From Isoetes taiwanensis (taxonomy: Eukaryota > Streptophyta > Lycopodiopsida > Isoetales > Isoetaceae): 64,000 nt of DNA. A program made the position numbers and the translations under genes. The stretch is from positions 19,529,359-19,593,358 of the forward strand of contig JAJEKV010000019.1 of assembly GCA_021234155.1 (NCBI GenBank), given 5' to 3'. This document shows, one piece after another, positions 1 to 12,212 of the stretch; within the stretch, counting starts at the first letter, position 1; each line of letters opens with the position of its first letter. A model generated the notes under the pieces. The model saw only the letters and a program-made list of their open reading frames with translations, made no database searches and was not told the DNA's origin.

Positions 1-480
1 ACTCAAGTTGCTGATTCAAGGTCTAAATTCTAGATCCAATTCAGTTGTTCTAGTAGATGGTTGTTCCATGAGATTCTTCGACCTGTATAAAGGTGTTAGG
101 CAAGGTTGCCCTCTTGCCCCATAATAGTTGCTGAGATGCTAACCAAGGTCATTGTTCACTATCAAAACTTGGGTCTCATTAAAGGCCTTCAGCTCTCTAA
201 TTCTTTGAACTCTCTTAGCATCCTGCAATATGCAGATGATACTTTCTTTGCTAATATCAATTTCTTTCTTCAACAATTTTCTGCTGCTTTATAGGTGCAT
301 CTTAATCTCGCCAAAAATACAATTATAGGGGAAATCGACTCCAACTCTCTAGATGACATCACAATTTCTTCCTTCCTCTCAAGCTTCCAAGCTCTTAGGC
401 ATGCCTTTATCTCTAAATCCAAATATGAAAGAGTTATTAGAATCCCATTCTTACTAATTTTTTTGCTCAAATGGTTCACT
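1..480 (+). pseudogene. LINE (non-LTR retrotransposon) reverse-transcriptase remnant
   Basis: Part of the reverse transcriptase that copies LINE RNA into DNA at the target site. Bases 2-120 read LKLLIQGLNSRSNSVV and then, in the same frame, KGVRQGCPLAP, the conserved RT block of plant LINEs. The frame shifts near base 120. Bases 226-243 then encode QYADDT, whose YADD is the RT catalytic motif. A TAG at 292-294 interrupts the frame just before VHLNLAKNTIIGEID, which fits the block that follows YADD in LINEs (N-K-x-x-I/L-G). One frameshift and one stop make it non-functional. The element enters from the left edge, so its 5' half (endonuclease) is outside the window. Its 3' limit is unclear; weak, multiply broken reading frames continue to about 1110. 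Confidence 0.85.
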
Positions 481-3088
481 GCTAATGGAACTCTCCACGG
501 CTCTCGCACCAGCAAGAATTTTGCTCATTATATGGCCCGATCTTTCCATGGAAGACAAAGGCCTTCTTTCTACTCTTCTTACCTTTCAGCTTATTCCTTG
601 TGAGGATCAGGAATTCTTTATTCTTCGCCATGTTCAACCAATGGCATATGGCATGTACAATTTCTGCTTGGCCGACACACATGATAAGTTTGATGACAGT
701 CCACACCGTGCCTTTCAAGGTGATTCAAATGCCAAATGGCTGTTACGGTAGGACAACAAATGTCTTCAAGATCAGTCATAGGTCACTGCTCTTTAGGCAA
801 AGTACATGCCAGAGCTAGCTTGCCATTTGCCTCTTTGGATTGTAGAAACTTTGCAGCATCAAGTCTGCAAAAACCTGCATGAGGACATGGAGATTCAATT
901 CGCTCAAATCTACTTACAGCACTTAGGTGCCCTCAACAGTCTCCGTGCCTATCTTGACGGCGAGATCATTCCTTTGGACTGGGTTCCTCCTCCTATCAAC
1001 ACACTTCTTCCCTGTTCAGAATATAAACATTGGTGTCAAATTCTAGATGCCAATCTTCTTCAAGAATTCCGTGACCATGCTCGCTGTACTTATGATGCGT
1101 TTCTCTCAACATGATAATCCCCATAGGCATCATTAGGACCATCGCCATGCCGCAAGTAGTTTCATTTCCTCGATCAAGGCCTTCTTTCGCACTCAACGCT
1201 TATCGGGTCATTGGTTGGAACCCCGCATTACATTTCTACGTACCTCGTGGATCCACGCTTTTGAAAGCGCCTATAATGTCCGGGTGAAGCGAAACCTCAA
1301 TCATAACCGGTGAATTGATCTACATTCTTAATGAACGAGGTTACTAAAACTCGCCGTATGGCCGGGACTCACTAATTCTTAGACCGAAAGCTACATTCCT
1401 GCATCCGGGTCTGCTCACCGCCAAGGTGTTTTGTGCCGCTTGAAGTGTCTTATGACCCATTCAATTGCCCACGACGCTCTATTTTACTATTGCAATTCCA
1501 ACACCAAGTTTGCTTTTGGTCTCCGACTTGTCCGCTTCATTGAATGTCAAGATGTCCCCGCCGAGGCTCACTTTATGCTTTTGAAGAAATAGCACCGGGT
1601 TTTCTCGTTAGACACGCCACCCTCCATTGGGATAAACACTTCGACGCTCAAAGATCGACAAGATCTCATCCAAGTATCACTGGGATGCTCGGCCCCAATC
1701 GGGTGATGATTTTTGAGAAGCTACCTTTCCACCTTCGTAAACTGCGGCTCAAGCTTCCTCTCGCGGTTTTTGGTGGAGGGGAGGGAGTCCCATGCGCCTG
1801 CATTGACTATCAACACAACACGTTAAAGGCAAGGGACCGTGTCAAGCATCGATAACAAACGCGACGACTCTCACTAAAACCACGCTATAAACCCATGCTC
1901 CACAAAGAAGAGAACGATAAGACAAATGACCACGAGTTCGGCCTTAAATTCTACCACTCGGGTAACAATGATCGTGACCGCAAAGATTCCCCAACTCGCT
2001 ATATATATGATCCAGCTGGTGACCGAGATCACAAAGGCTCGCCATATACCATTTTAAACAAGGCCAAAATATATATGTAAGAGATGATCTCAAGTTTTAG
2101 TATCGCCTTTGTTTCAATTTTCTCGCCTTAGCTAGATCTCATGTGCTCTTTTTGATATTGAAGGATTCTTATCTTGACATATGTTCTTTGCTTTTCCTCG
2201 TTTTATTCTTCCGCTTCCGATTTCTTTGCAAACCTGACAATAATTATACTAGGATTTGTCGGGTTTGATCCACGGAAACCATAGAGGGTCAGTCTTTAAT
2301 GATCCCGAACTCCGCATTCTAAACAATCAGAGCAAATAACTTTCTCCCCGCCATACCAAATATCTACGATCGAGTGTCGGTTATGGTCCTCAAATGGCTC
2401 TCAATAAGATGTGTAACCTCTTTTTCTCGCTTCCTTCGCTCTAGTTGAAAAATTAATATAAATATCAAGCTTTTGAAAAGAAAGTATCCGAACTTAAAGA
2501 GGACTTAACTATGCACTCTATAAGTCATTCTGATGATCATGGAATCAAACGCTCCATGAGGGATCAAAAAATAGGCCATCCACAAATTAGCAGAGGCGCA
2601 GCTAATCGATATGTCTTGGACTTTTGAACTTCCCGCCATCTCGAATATGTTAGCAACACCTCAAATGGTGTGAAAAATTTTGAAACTCATTCTCACACCT
2701 CTGCTTTAGACATGCCCGCCACCTCACAAATGCATTTTCCCATTGCAATTACATTGTTCTCATTAGTCCGTGGCTTACACAATTCACTTAAAGGGGCAAT
2801 TCATGGCCCTGCTAGGGTCTCCTAATCTTTACAAAGGTAATCATGCCCGTGAAACCGTATGCCAATACCTCGCAATGCCAAGCATCCATACCTTGTAAAA
2901 AGATATGCCCAATATCTATAGGTAGATCTAATAAGGATACTAGTAAGGCTTTCAGCCAGAATGACATTCTCGACGTCTGATAAACATAAACCTCCACAAA
3001 AATTATGTTTGTGAAGATGAGGCGCAACGAAAAACAAAAAATAAGGAGATCACACGACGCAAGATCCGGGCTAGCTGATAGTCGCTAG
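481..3088. other. Decayed intergenic DNA, no recognisable gene
   Basis: Bases 481-1114 may be the decayed 3' part of the LINE, but I see no motif that proves it. From 1200 to 3088 the longest open frame is about 100 codons (1544-1855, plus). It shows no motif I recognise and is flanked by many stops. I see no repeat structure and no promoter here. Confidence 0.5.
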
Positions 3089-4290
3089 TGTGATCCGCGG
3101 ATGCTCCTAGAATCCATAGACATGCTCCCATCAGAGTAGACATCGGACTTCCCATGGCTACTCAAATTACCATGGCAAGGCCCTCCGCCATACCTCGGAC
3201 TACTTGGGATGGCTAAGTAACCTGCCAGGAACTCCTGAGAAACATTCGGCCCCATCGCCCCTTCTGTGGGAAACTTATACAATGAAGCATACATATACGC
3301 TAGCATACAATCATAATGCGAAATAATATACCACCACGTAAGGGTGGCCCATCCATCATCATCATGGAAAGACAATACATTCATAACAACATGAAATAAC
3401 ATTGTGGCACTACCCCGCTCGTGACTTCAAGGGATCAACTGACGCCGTGGTCTCAAGATATCACCGTGACGGAAGTATAACATGGCGCTAATGGCATAAG
3501 ACAATGGCTAGGCTTGTCCACTCCATCCACTTTGTGCACACTTTGCGATAGGTTGAATCATGCTATGATCGCTTTGTAGCTCCTCCCGAGACGCAATCCT
3601 AAGGAATCACTCTTCGACTACTTCCAAAGCATCTCCCCAACCGGGATGGGGCAGTCGAGAGGCGCCTCTCCCGAGTATGATGGATCCTCGGGTGTGTTAG
3701 AGAAGGCCGCATCACGACCCCTCAGATCCGCACTGACTTTACTCCCTAAATCTAAAGGTCACTCTCACCAACCTGCTCGAGCCCTGTATGCAAGGTCATA
3801 GGCCCCACCCTCCGCCCAGGAGTGTCAATTCCATACCCGCCCACACACAAGGACTCAACTATAGGCTCCAGCATCACGAGTCAGCTTAGGCAGACCCCAC
3901 CCCCCCGCTTCACCCTCATACTCGCTGTCCGGGTAAGCTGAACCACATCATAGCATCCCCAAACAAAGTTGGCTCTTGTCCGGTGCCGCAATATTGGGTA
4001 TTAAGAGATCTAACTAGAGACATCTCTAACTTGTAGCTTTTAGGCCACTCACCCTTCCCTTTAATTCCCAATACACTAAGAAGGTAAAAGAACTAATGTA
4101 ATTACCATCCATGTATTCGTAATCAATCTAAAGAGAATTTGACCCATTCCATCTACTCAAAGACTCACAGGAAAGAAACCTATTCATCACTAACCAGCAT
4201 CCCGGCCGAACCATGGTCACTTCGTGAGGCATCCATCTCTAAACCGGTAGGTAAGTGTTGGCAAAATAAGCTTAGGCCGCCGGGCTGCCC
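3089..4290 (-). mobile_element. Gypsy copy A, 3' LTR, first segment
   Basis: Homologous to the LTRs at 28350-29886, 52769-54186 and 57517-59139. Shared landmarks are the AATATACCACCA...AGGGTGGCCCATCCATC block near 3325-3355, the ACCATGGCAAGGCCCT block near 3168 and the GGTAAGTNTTGGCAAA block near 4250. It starts at a TGTGATC motif (3089), the position where the intact copy starts with TGTGACA. Homology stops abruptly at 4290 and resumes at 11926, so the LTR is split by an insertion. The pieces sum to about 1.5 kb, matching the other LTRs. The element lies on the minus strand, because its integrase lies at higher coordinates and reads minus. Confidence 0.8.
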
Positions 4291-6469
4291 TGTGGATTTC
4301 ACCTTTAACATCCACCGGTTAGGTTTTTTTTGCCCCTCACACGCTCGTAGATACTCTGGCCCTCAAAAAATACTGGGTTCACCTCACCACATTTTCTGGA
4401 CGTGTTCGCTAGGGTGCTGCGGGCGGAACTCCCTCACCGCCTTCATAATTTAAAAGGGTTCTTTTGAAGATCCAAGCTTCAAGATCATAGGTTTGCAAGA
4501 TCATAGGGTTTACAAATGAACGTGATCCGGGTTTTGAATGAAGGATTGGGGTAAACAATTTGGACAAAAACCGTGAAATCTATTCTCAAAAAATTCTCAG
4601 CTTCTAATACCTATTAAGCTTTAAGTTTTCAAATAAGAACAATGCAATCATCTTTGCCCATTGCAACAAGGAAGACCAAGGAATTTACAAAGGTTCATAT
4701 TCATTCATTTATTTATCTACTCGGCAAAGATCCCGGCAAAGATGCTTGTTCTTCAAGAAATTGTCTACAAAGAATTAAAAGGTATTCTCCTTTGGTGTAT
4801 CTTCTTTTCGTTTTAGCATCCATCTTCCACAATAGAGGTTTCTATAGCAAAGGTACATTTGTTGAGATTTTGTTGTTCCGGCGTGGACTTTTCTTCTTAT
4901 CGCTCCAAAATCTATCTATTTATCCTTGAAGGTTCTTTTATCTCATGACAACAATTCAGGAAGATACTAACTGCTTAATCTTTAGCTGTGTAACAGGTGC
5001 TTTAGGAACCTCAAAGTATCTATATATTGTATTCTTGAAGCCGTGATGTTGAAGCCCCGCTTGAAGCTTTTTTCTTCTTAGGCGATGCTTGGCTACACCC
5101 AACTAGAAGGTACTAATTTCTGAAATTATTTGAGTTTTAGGCATAGATTTAGGTATAGAACTTAACTCTTGCATGCGGGCTAGTATGTGAAGGCAATACT
5201 TCCCTAACTCTCTTTGTAATGACTTTGTAGGAAATGGCATTTGAAACAAATATTGTTATAAGCACAATTGATGGAATGAGAAGTGCACCGAGGCTTTAGA
5301 AAGTGGGAGGCAAAATGCAAATTATGCCGATGTACCTAAAAGCAATAGAATTGGATGAGATAGATGGCTTGAGGGTCATGAATTTGTATTCTTGGGAGAA
5401 AGGAAGCTTCCTTGTCAAACCACAAGAGGAAGGCACAAAGTTATGGATGAGAAGTGTTTGTTCGAAAGCTCACTCAAAGAGTACAAGAAGATATTCAGCC
5501 TTTGAAGAGGGAGAGACTGCGGATACATGAGCTGCAAGAAGAGGAGGAGTCACCGCCACCGAGGTTGTAGATCGCACTCCAGCTTCAACAGGAGGAAAAG
5601 GCAAGCTTGGAGTGTCGATTGTGAAGGTAGGTCAGTAGCCCAAGCTTGCATCAAGAGCCTTACATGTAGGTGGATTCACACTTATAGAAAAATACAAGAC
5701 TAAGATGAGAAGTCATGCGCAAGAAAGATAGGTTTGAGCTCATGTCTGGATGTAAATGGAGTGTGGGAGTTTTTTAGCATTTGGTGCGAGAATGCCAACT
5801 TAAATACGGAAGAGGGAGGAGATACACGTTTTACAACTTCACCGACGCCACATGGAATCAAAGAGCACAAGCTGAATTTTGCAAAAGTAACTCACAAAGT
5901 GTTGTTACGTTTAGGAAAGTGGCCTCGGGAAGATAAATTGAAAGTGAGATTATGGCCAAAAACCGTGGTCATAGCTTGGAAGAGTGCATGGCTGACGCAA
6001 AGTTGCTCCTTTTGTGTGGAGCAAAGTGGTGCCATCTTTGTTGTATAGCACACCATTAGAAGCTTTTCGCGCATGAGGAATGAAATGGCGTGCCGCTGTC
6101 AGAGGTTCTTACTCCTCTTCCGCCAAGAGGTATCGGTTGGAGCAATATGAAGGAGCATAGCAGTAGTAGACATGCTCAAAAAATCCATTGCCAAGAAAGG
6201 AAAAGAGGAGGACAAGATATGAACACAACAAACATGGAAGGCCTCTAAGGAGAATTTGATTCACAAGTAAGAGCATGCTCTCATTCTTCACTCGAGGTAA
6301 TACTTTTTTCTCAAATATTTGCTGGAAATCTTTACAAATCTTTTGTCAAAACTGGCTGAAAAAATTTGCTGAAATCTAATTCCGCATTCTAGGAATCACT
6401 TTGTAACATTCAATTCACTATGATGAACTTTGTTTTGAAGTAGAGAGTAGACTTATGGTCCGCCTCTCG

Positions 6470-6656
6470 GCCGCATCAAAGGTAATGAAGTCGACCAAGC
6501 CATCCAAATGAGACTTCATGGCAAAGGCCACATGCACGCTATAGTTCTATTAGTTCTTTGCCTTGCTCTTTGTTTGTTGTTAGGTTGTTAGTTTGATTGT
6601 AGTAATCTATCAGATTTGTATTTCACTCTTTTCTCATTGAAATTTAAAAAAAAAAA
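6470..6656 (+). mobile_element. Possible retroposed 3' end with poly(A) tail
   Basis: A T-rich stretch (GTTTGTTGTTAGGTTGTTAG...) ends in TTTTCTCATTGAAATTT and then a run of A at about 6645-6656. This pattern is common at the 3' ends of plant LINEs and of retroposed transcripts. No coding motif links it to a specific family, and no target duplication was established. It shows that the 4291-11925 insertion has itself been hit by, or carries, retroposed DNA. Confidence 0.3.
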
Positions 6657-9600
6657 CAATTGCTTACTGTGGATTCATGCATCCTATATCTATGTTGCTA
6701 TTGGTAACCAACATATAGGATATGTAACCAAGACAAAAGAGATTTGAGACTTATCTAGATGAGTCTAGGCCGTACCTAAATTCGTATTTGCTAGGAGCTG
6801 ATGAAGTCAAGAATTCAATACCATGAGATGGTGAGGCATTAAGATCCAAGGAAACAATTAGGCATCAGCTAAATGCAGACTTAAGCGCAGTATAATGTTT
6901 CCAGTGCCGCCTGTTCTTCGTGTTCAACAAAGAGAAAGAGACTTCCGTGATGAGAGTTTTATAGACAAAGTGAGGATAAAGTAGAGCGCAGGCTTGAGGA
7001 AATTAAAAATCCAGATGATATTGACTACTTGACAAGGTTCCAGCCGCAAAACCTGCCAAGGAAACATGCCATGAGAATAGGAAACCTGAGAATGGAGTTA
7101 CATCGATGCAAACAAGGACACTCTTGCATTGTCGTAAGTAGGGCGTAAGATCTCTTTCGAGAAACATTGTGTGAGTTCCAGTAAACGCGGTGATGTAAAA
7201 GAAGTTTTGCATGGATATTAAAGAGGCTTATTCTGTGGTAAATTTGAAGGCAAGCCTCGCATTGTAAATTTTCGTAACCCACCTTGCGCAATATATTAAG
7301 GCCTCGGCCATAAGAAGCTGTACAAGCAAACAACAAAAAAAGCAGTTGCTCAAAAGTTCAATCAAAAATTTGGGATGTTAGCTGATGCACGACTTTGTCT
7401 ATGAACTTTGGAGGTCCAAGTGTGGCAACAATAAGGCGGTCTCTGGGCTGCAAGACACTTAGCTGGCACAATAAATGAGGAGATATTTACCAAAAGACGG
7501 CAACGCACCAAAATACCATCCATGGAAGTGTGTACCAACTATCAGGGCCTAAGATGAGACCAGAATCAAGAGGGCAGCCCAATGGTGTGCTAGAGACATA
7601 GCTTGGTAGGTTTTTGTGGTAGAAAAGAAGATCATTCTTGTATCACTAATTTGTAGTTCATGCTGGGAATGGGGAGGAGGGCTACAAAAATCGCTGTTGA
7701 TGCATTTGAGATGAATGTGGCTGCACATTAAGTGCCCGGGCAGGCTATCGCAACCACCATGGCCCCATCTACCAAGTTTCAGAGTTGGTCCATACAATTG
7801 ACATGTACAGGTTTGGACCACAAGGCCGGAGACAATGGGATGAAATAGCCTATTTCCTGGAATCTGTACTTAAAACCGCTTTGTGTCCCTGACTGGACAC
7901 TCTCCCATGGACATGCACACGAGGGCTTGTATGTTAGAAGACTACACTACCTTGAAAAGCACAGGAAAAGTTTGCTATTCCATGGGAAGGATGGTGCTTC
8001 TATCAAGCCATGAACAAAAGATAGCAGCATACATGGACTCCATGATCAAGACTTCATCCATAATGGGGAAGTAGCTGACAATCCACTTGATACAATGTAT
8101 CTCGGAGGCTTTACTTGCAAAGAATCACACTTAATGACGTGTGCACGCTCAAGCAATTTTCAAAGGAGTATGGTCTTCAAATCGGTGACGCAAGTAAAAG
8201 AAAAGATGTGCAAAATTGGCGGCTGCCCGTGAGGATTGCCTCAAGAGTTCCTGCAAGTGTGTTTGAAGAGGCCATGGATCCAAAACATAGTACTCCAATG
8301 CGCATATTAGGGACTTCCATCACCCCACGGTTTCTATATACTGACATATTCCTCTCCCTCACATGGATCTATGCAAATCCGATAAGAGCAGCCGCACTGC
8401 CTTCTTCTTGGTGCAAAAAAGTTTATTGTCTATTGGCCATACCATGTCACCTGGCCACCCTGCCGTCCACTGCCGTTTATACACTTTATTCGTTAAAACA
8501 CATTGTTTGAAGACAAACTTCATTAGTCGTGAGACTTTTGACATTCAAATTTTCTTTGCCACTTTGTCGCCTTGCTCATGAAGTTTTTTAGAGATTATCA
8601 GGGAGCTTCCTCGTCTCCATTGGATGCCACAGTGGTCGATGCATGCAGAATTCCCTTCAAAGATAGTGGAATAAGTGAAACGGAGATCCTACAATCGGGC
8701 TGATGTGCTTGATAGTGCAAGTGCTCTTAACCGAAAGTAACACCTAAGCTCACTTGGGACTCCAGTTATTCCCTCGCAGCCCATGTCAAACAAAAGAAAA
8801 CATTTACAAGCAATTTAGAGGAAAGTGGATGGTGAAGACACGAGTTAAAGTGTGATCCGCAAGACACAATACTCATGTTTGCATGATACATGGATGCAAC
8901 AGATGATTGCACATTAAAGAATTATAAAGTACAAGTAGGCGCATCACTTGTGAGGAAGGTGAGGAGGAAAATTGGGTGGAGCAAACCTTGGAAGCATCAA
9001 GATTTTTCAAATGTAGACATTTCATGGAATTAGAGATACTACAACTGCAGGGAGATGAGTCGATGATGTGAATGTAGAACAAGAGAATTACGTATACAAA
9101 TTACCCCTCGACTTCAATGATGTTAAGCATCACAATTCAGAGCTAAGGCATACCTTGACTCCATGGTGGACGCAGGCAGAAGCACCATCCTTCCGAAAGA
9201 CTCTAAAGGAATGCACTCGATAATAAAGCTATTTGCAAGGGCACTTTGTCAGCCAACTAAAATGGGTATCCATGCAGTCATTCAAAGACGTATTGACAAA
9301 GGTCAAGCCGCAGTCCTACTATAAGCCCTGAAAATGCTACAAAATGCAGCCACCTCTTGGAATTGATCGTAATCGGTGCCATCTACTTTGAGATGCATTC
9401 CTGGCAAGAAAACCGGAATAAACAAGGATGACGGACGCAAGCTTGGTACGGTGGGGAAGGGTACTTAGTATGCTAGAAACATGGGAGAGCATGGAAAGAA
9501 ACTAGAGAGCCAGACTGGTTAATGCACTCACCATACTCATAGAGCTTAATTTGCCTCAAGTATATAATGAAATACAAAGTAGGAGGATCGTGAGTATTAT

Positions 9601-11925
9601 TTCTCATCTTTCTATAGCTACTAATCTCACTAGACTCAGAATAGCACTAGCATGTTTAATATACAACCCATAATGGTAGATACCTCAAATTTTGATGAGC
9701 ATGATATGATGCAATTTCATAATTTTTGGCCGCATCGTGAAAAAAGGTCTCTATTATGTTGTTTTTGCACCGCGTATTGCTGGAAAATTGTGCTCACACC
9801 CTGAGCCATTGGCAGTGAAATAAGGGCAAGGGAAAGATTGTTTGAAGATCCGTGAAGACTATTAGTCGTGAGGACGTTAGTATGAAAATTGACATGAAAA
9901 TGATGGCTTAGTGCATTTGGAGAAACATAGCTGCATTTCTAGTTTGAAGGTTATGGAGATGCATTGTTATGGAGGAGGATCTCTCTCAAATATTCTGCAA
10001 ATGTGCAGCCGTAGATTTTGTGGCACATTGTAGATTCTTGTATCTGACCAGATTGGTATTGTTAAGCTCTAATCCCAAGTCAGCAAGTACTAATGTAGCA
10101 GACGGTACGGACAAACTAATAGCATTGCATACTGAATAGCAATTTTGCTTCTTTGCTTATTCTTAGCTGTTTGTTGGTGTTTAAGTTGCTCTTTTGGGTT
10201 AGAAAGCTGGTAGTTTAAAAAAGTTACCGCTTAAGGCTATTAAGTACGGTTAAGGTTTAAGTGCTGCTGTTTAAGTGTTTGCTGTCGCTTAAGTTTGGAG
10301 CTGTTGCTTGCTGGGCAAGTTTAATTGCTTTGCTGTGACACATGAGTCCCAAAGCAAAAAATTGCATACACGCTAAGCTTTGGTGGCTCTCGGCCGTCCG
10401 GCCAACATGCACAGGCTCTTGTGCTGCCATTCGAGTGGCGCGAATGCAAATGTTCTTAGTTTACTACGATCTCAGACATTATTGAGAAAGTCAAATACAT
10501 TGTACGTAAAAGAAACCATATACATTGTACGAAAGCAAACTATGGCTTATATTAGCAATAAATCGCTTTTACAAAAAGCTAGCAGAAGGAACCAACCTTG
10601 CACTCTTGTACAAAAAGCTGAAAATGTAATACAAGTTTCTACAAAGACCTCTGCAGTGTGATATGAGTTACGTGATACAATCTCATGCATGCTCTTTAAA
10701 GCTGAAAATGTGATATGACAAAAGTTTTTACAGATTATCCAAGATATACATTTAGCCTAATACCCAACTTATTTCTTTTCGAGAATCATGCATAAATGCA
10801 AGGCATTAAAAGTAGCCCTGTGGAGGCATTTTACATCCACTCTACAAGAATTCGGCCCTCCATGTTCACTGCGAAATGTCGCCTTCCATCTCCAACACGA
10901 TCGCTTTCAATTTGTAATTCCTTCTCCGAACCTTAGCCCTCGTTCCTTCAAATTTATCTTCACTTCCAAGCCTAAAACTTGTCACCAATGTCACCCCATC
11001 CTCGGATGGCTAGAGTCGAAGAAGATTCAAGAAAGAGGTTTCGGCAAAGAATTTTATCCTAGCCATTGAGTCACACCCATTTTGTGGAGAGGGGAAGTGA
11101 AATAAGGAGGAAGAGAGCCTGAATAAATGAAGAACTTAGGAATGAAACCTAATGAAGGAATGAATCGTCAGCAGAGGTTAAAACAGGAAGGGTAGTGGGT
11201 CAAATCAAAGCCATAAGGAGAACATGGGAAATTATTTGCATGCAGTGTTCCGGGCAGGTTTCTCGCTTTTATATCCACCATGCACTACCATGCAAGATAG
11301 GCAAGAATAAGCCAAGTGTTTATATTTGACATTTTGAAGCAAGGATTAAGCTGCTAACATTTTACATGTTTCTACTCATATGTTAACAATGCTTCCATAT
11401 AACAAGGGATTATGTGACTATATTGAACTCGCAAAAGCCTAGTTTTGTTATTAACCTTGCTTATTACTTCTGTCCCCATAATCCATTAAGAATATCTACC
11501 CCTAGACCCATATGTACCAAGGTTCCTGTTTGGCTAAAGCTTGAAACACCCCAAAGATTTTACAACTAAGGACACAATCGAGGATGCATTACAGCTTCCA
11601 ACCAACAACACAAAGCTAAACGAGAATGAAGATGGAGAGAAATGTCTACAAACACACAGAAATTTTTTTCCCTTCCAAAACCATTTTTTCTCTAAACAAG
11701 GCACACGTACTAAAAATCAAGTACAAGATCGGGTAGGGCATGCAAAACCCAGAATATAGTTCTAAAAGGATATCTAATGGAAGAAAGGGGCGAAATTGGG
11801 TTTGGTATTTACGCATGTAGGGGTTTTCAATTCCGGGGTGTCGTGATATGACGAGGGGTTTCTGCGACTCCTTGCACTAGTCACATGAGGTATCCCCATG
11901 TGCCTAGGTGAAGTCCCCGGGCCGG
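6657..11925. other. Interior of the insertion, no recognisable gene
   Basis: Open frames here (for example 8115-8510 plus, 131 codons, and 7025-7336 minus) carry no motif I recognise and are separated by dense stops in all frames. Bases 10788-11069 (plus, 93 codons) have a gene-like composition with a proline-rich stretch, but no start context or splice pattern supports them. I see nothing else that I can name. Confidence 0.4.
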
Positions 11926-12212
11926 CCGGGCTGCCCTCCTCAATCCCACCTGAATTTGGGAGAGAAATGGGTGGACCCCTTTTCCTCAGCCCAAATGGTA
12001 AGTCCCTTTCTTGGCCAATCGGGACAATGTGGCACCCCTTATTGGTGATAAATTTAGCTAATTAGACCATAATGACTTAAGTTGTACTGCCGCTTATAAT
12101 TCTCATAATTATCCCTTTGGCTTTGCTAACATAGCTAACAAAACCACAAGGGGTAACCCTATTGAGTCCCGTGACGGTCATGCTACCCTATAGCATACCC
12201 CGGAACGCCACA
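11926..12212 (-). mobile_element. Gypsy copy A, 3' LTR, second segment
   Basis: Continues the LTR broken at 4290. GAATTTGGGAGAGAAATGGG, the CAAATGGTAAGTCCCTT block and TTAATTAGACCATAATGA-like words match 29590-29760 of copy B. It ends with GGAACGCCACA at 12212, the counterpart of TGGAACGTCACA that ends the copy C LTR at 54186. Confidence 0.8.

Larger units (their letters stand above)
4291..11925. mobile_element. 7.6 kb insertion of unknown class inside the copy A LTR
   Basis: The LTR sequence ends with ...CCGGGCTGCCCT at 4290. The same word recurs just before LTR homology resumes (about 11921-11932), a direct repeat of roughly 12-17 bp that looks like a target-site duplication. The first 13 bases inside, GTGGATTTCACCT, resemble the reverse complement of the last bases inside, GGGGACTTCACCT, at 11 of 13 positions, suggesting short terminal inverted repeats. 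The interior holds only broken reading frames (5303-5530, 5734-6048 and 8115-8510, all plus) with no transposase motif I recognise. A MULE-like DNA transposon would explain the TIR. A duplication longer than 11 bp would fit a LINE-mediated event better. The class is left open. Confidence 0.5.

Noticed and set aside
8115..8510. 131-codon plus frame as a transposase gene
   Set aside because: No DDE or zinc-finger motif was recognised and neighbouring frames are broken.
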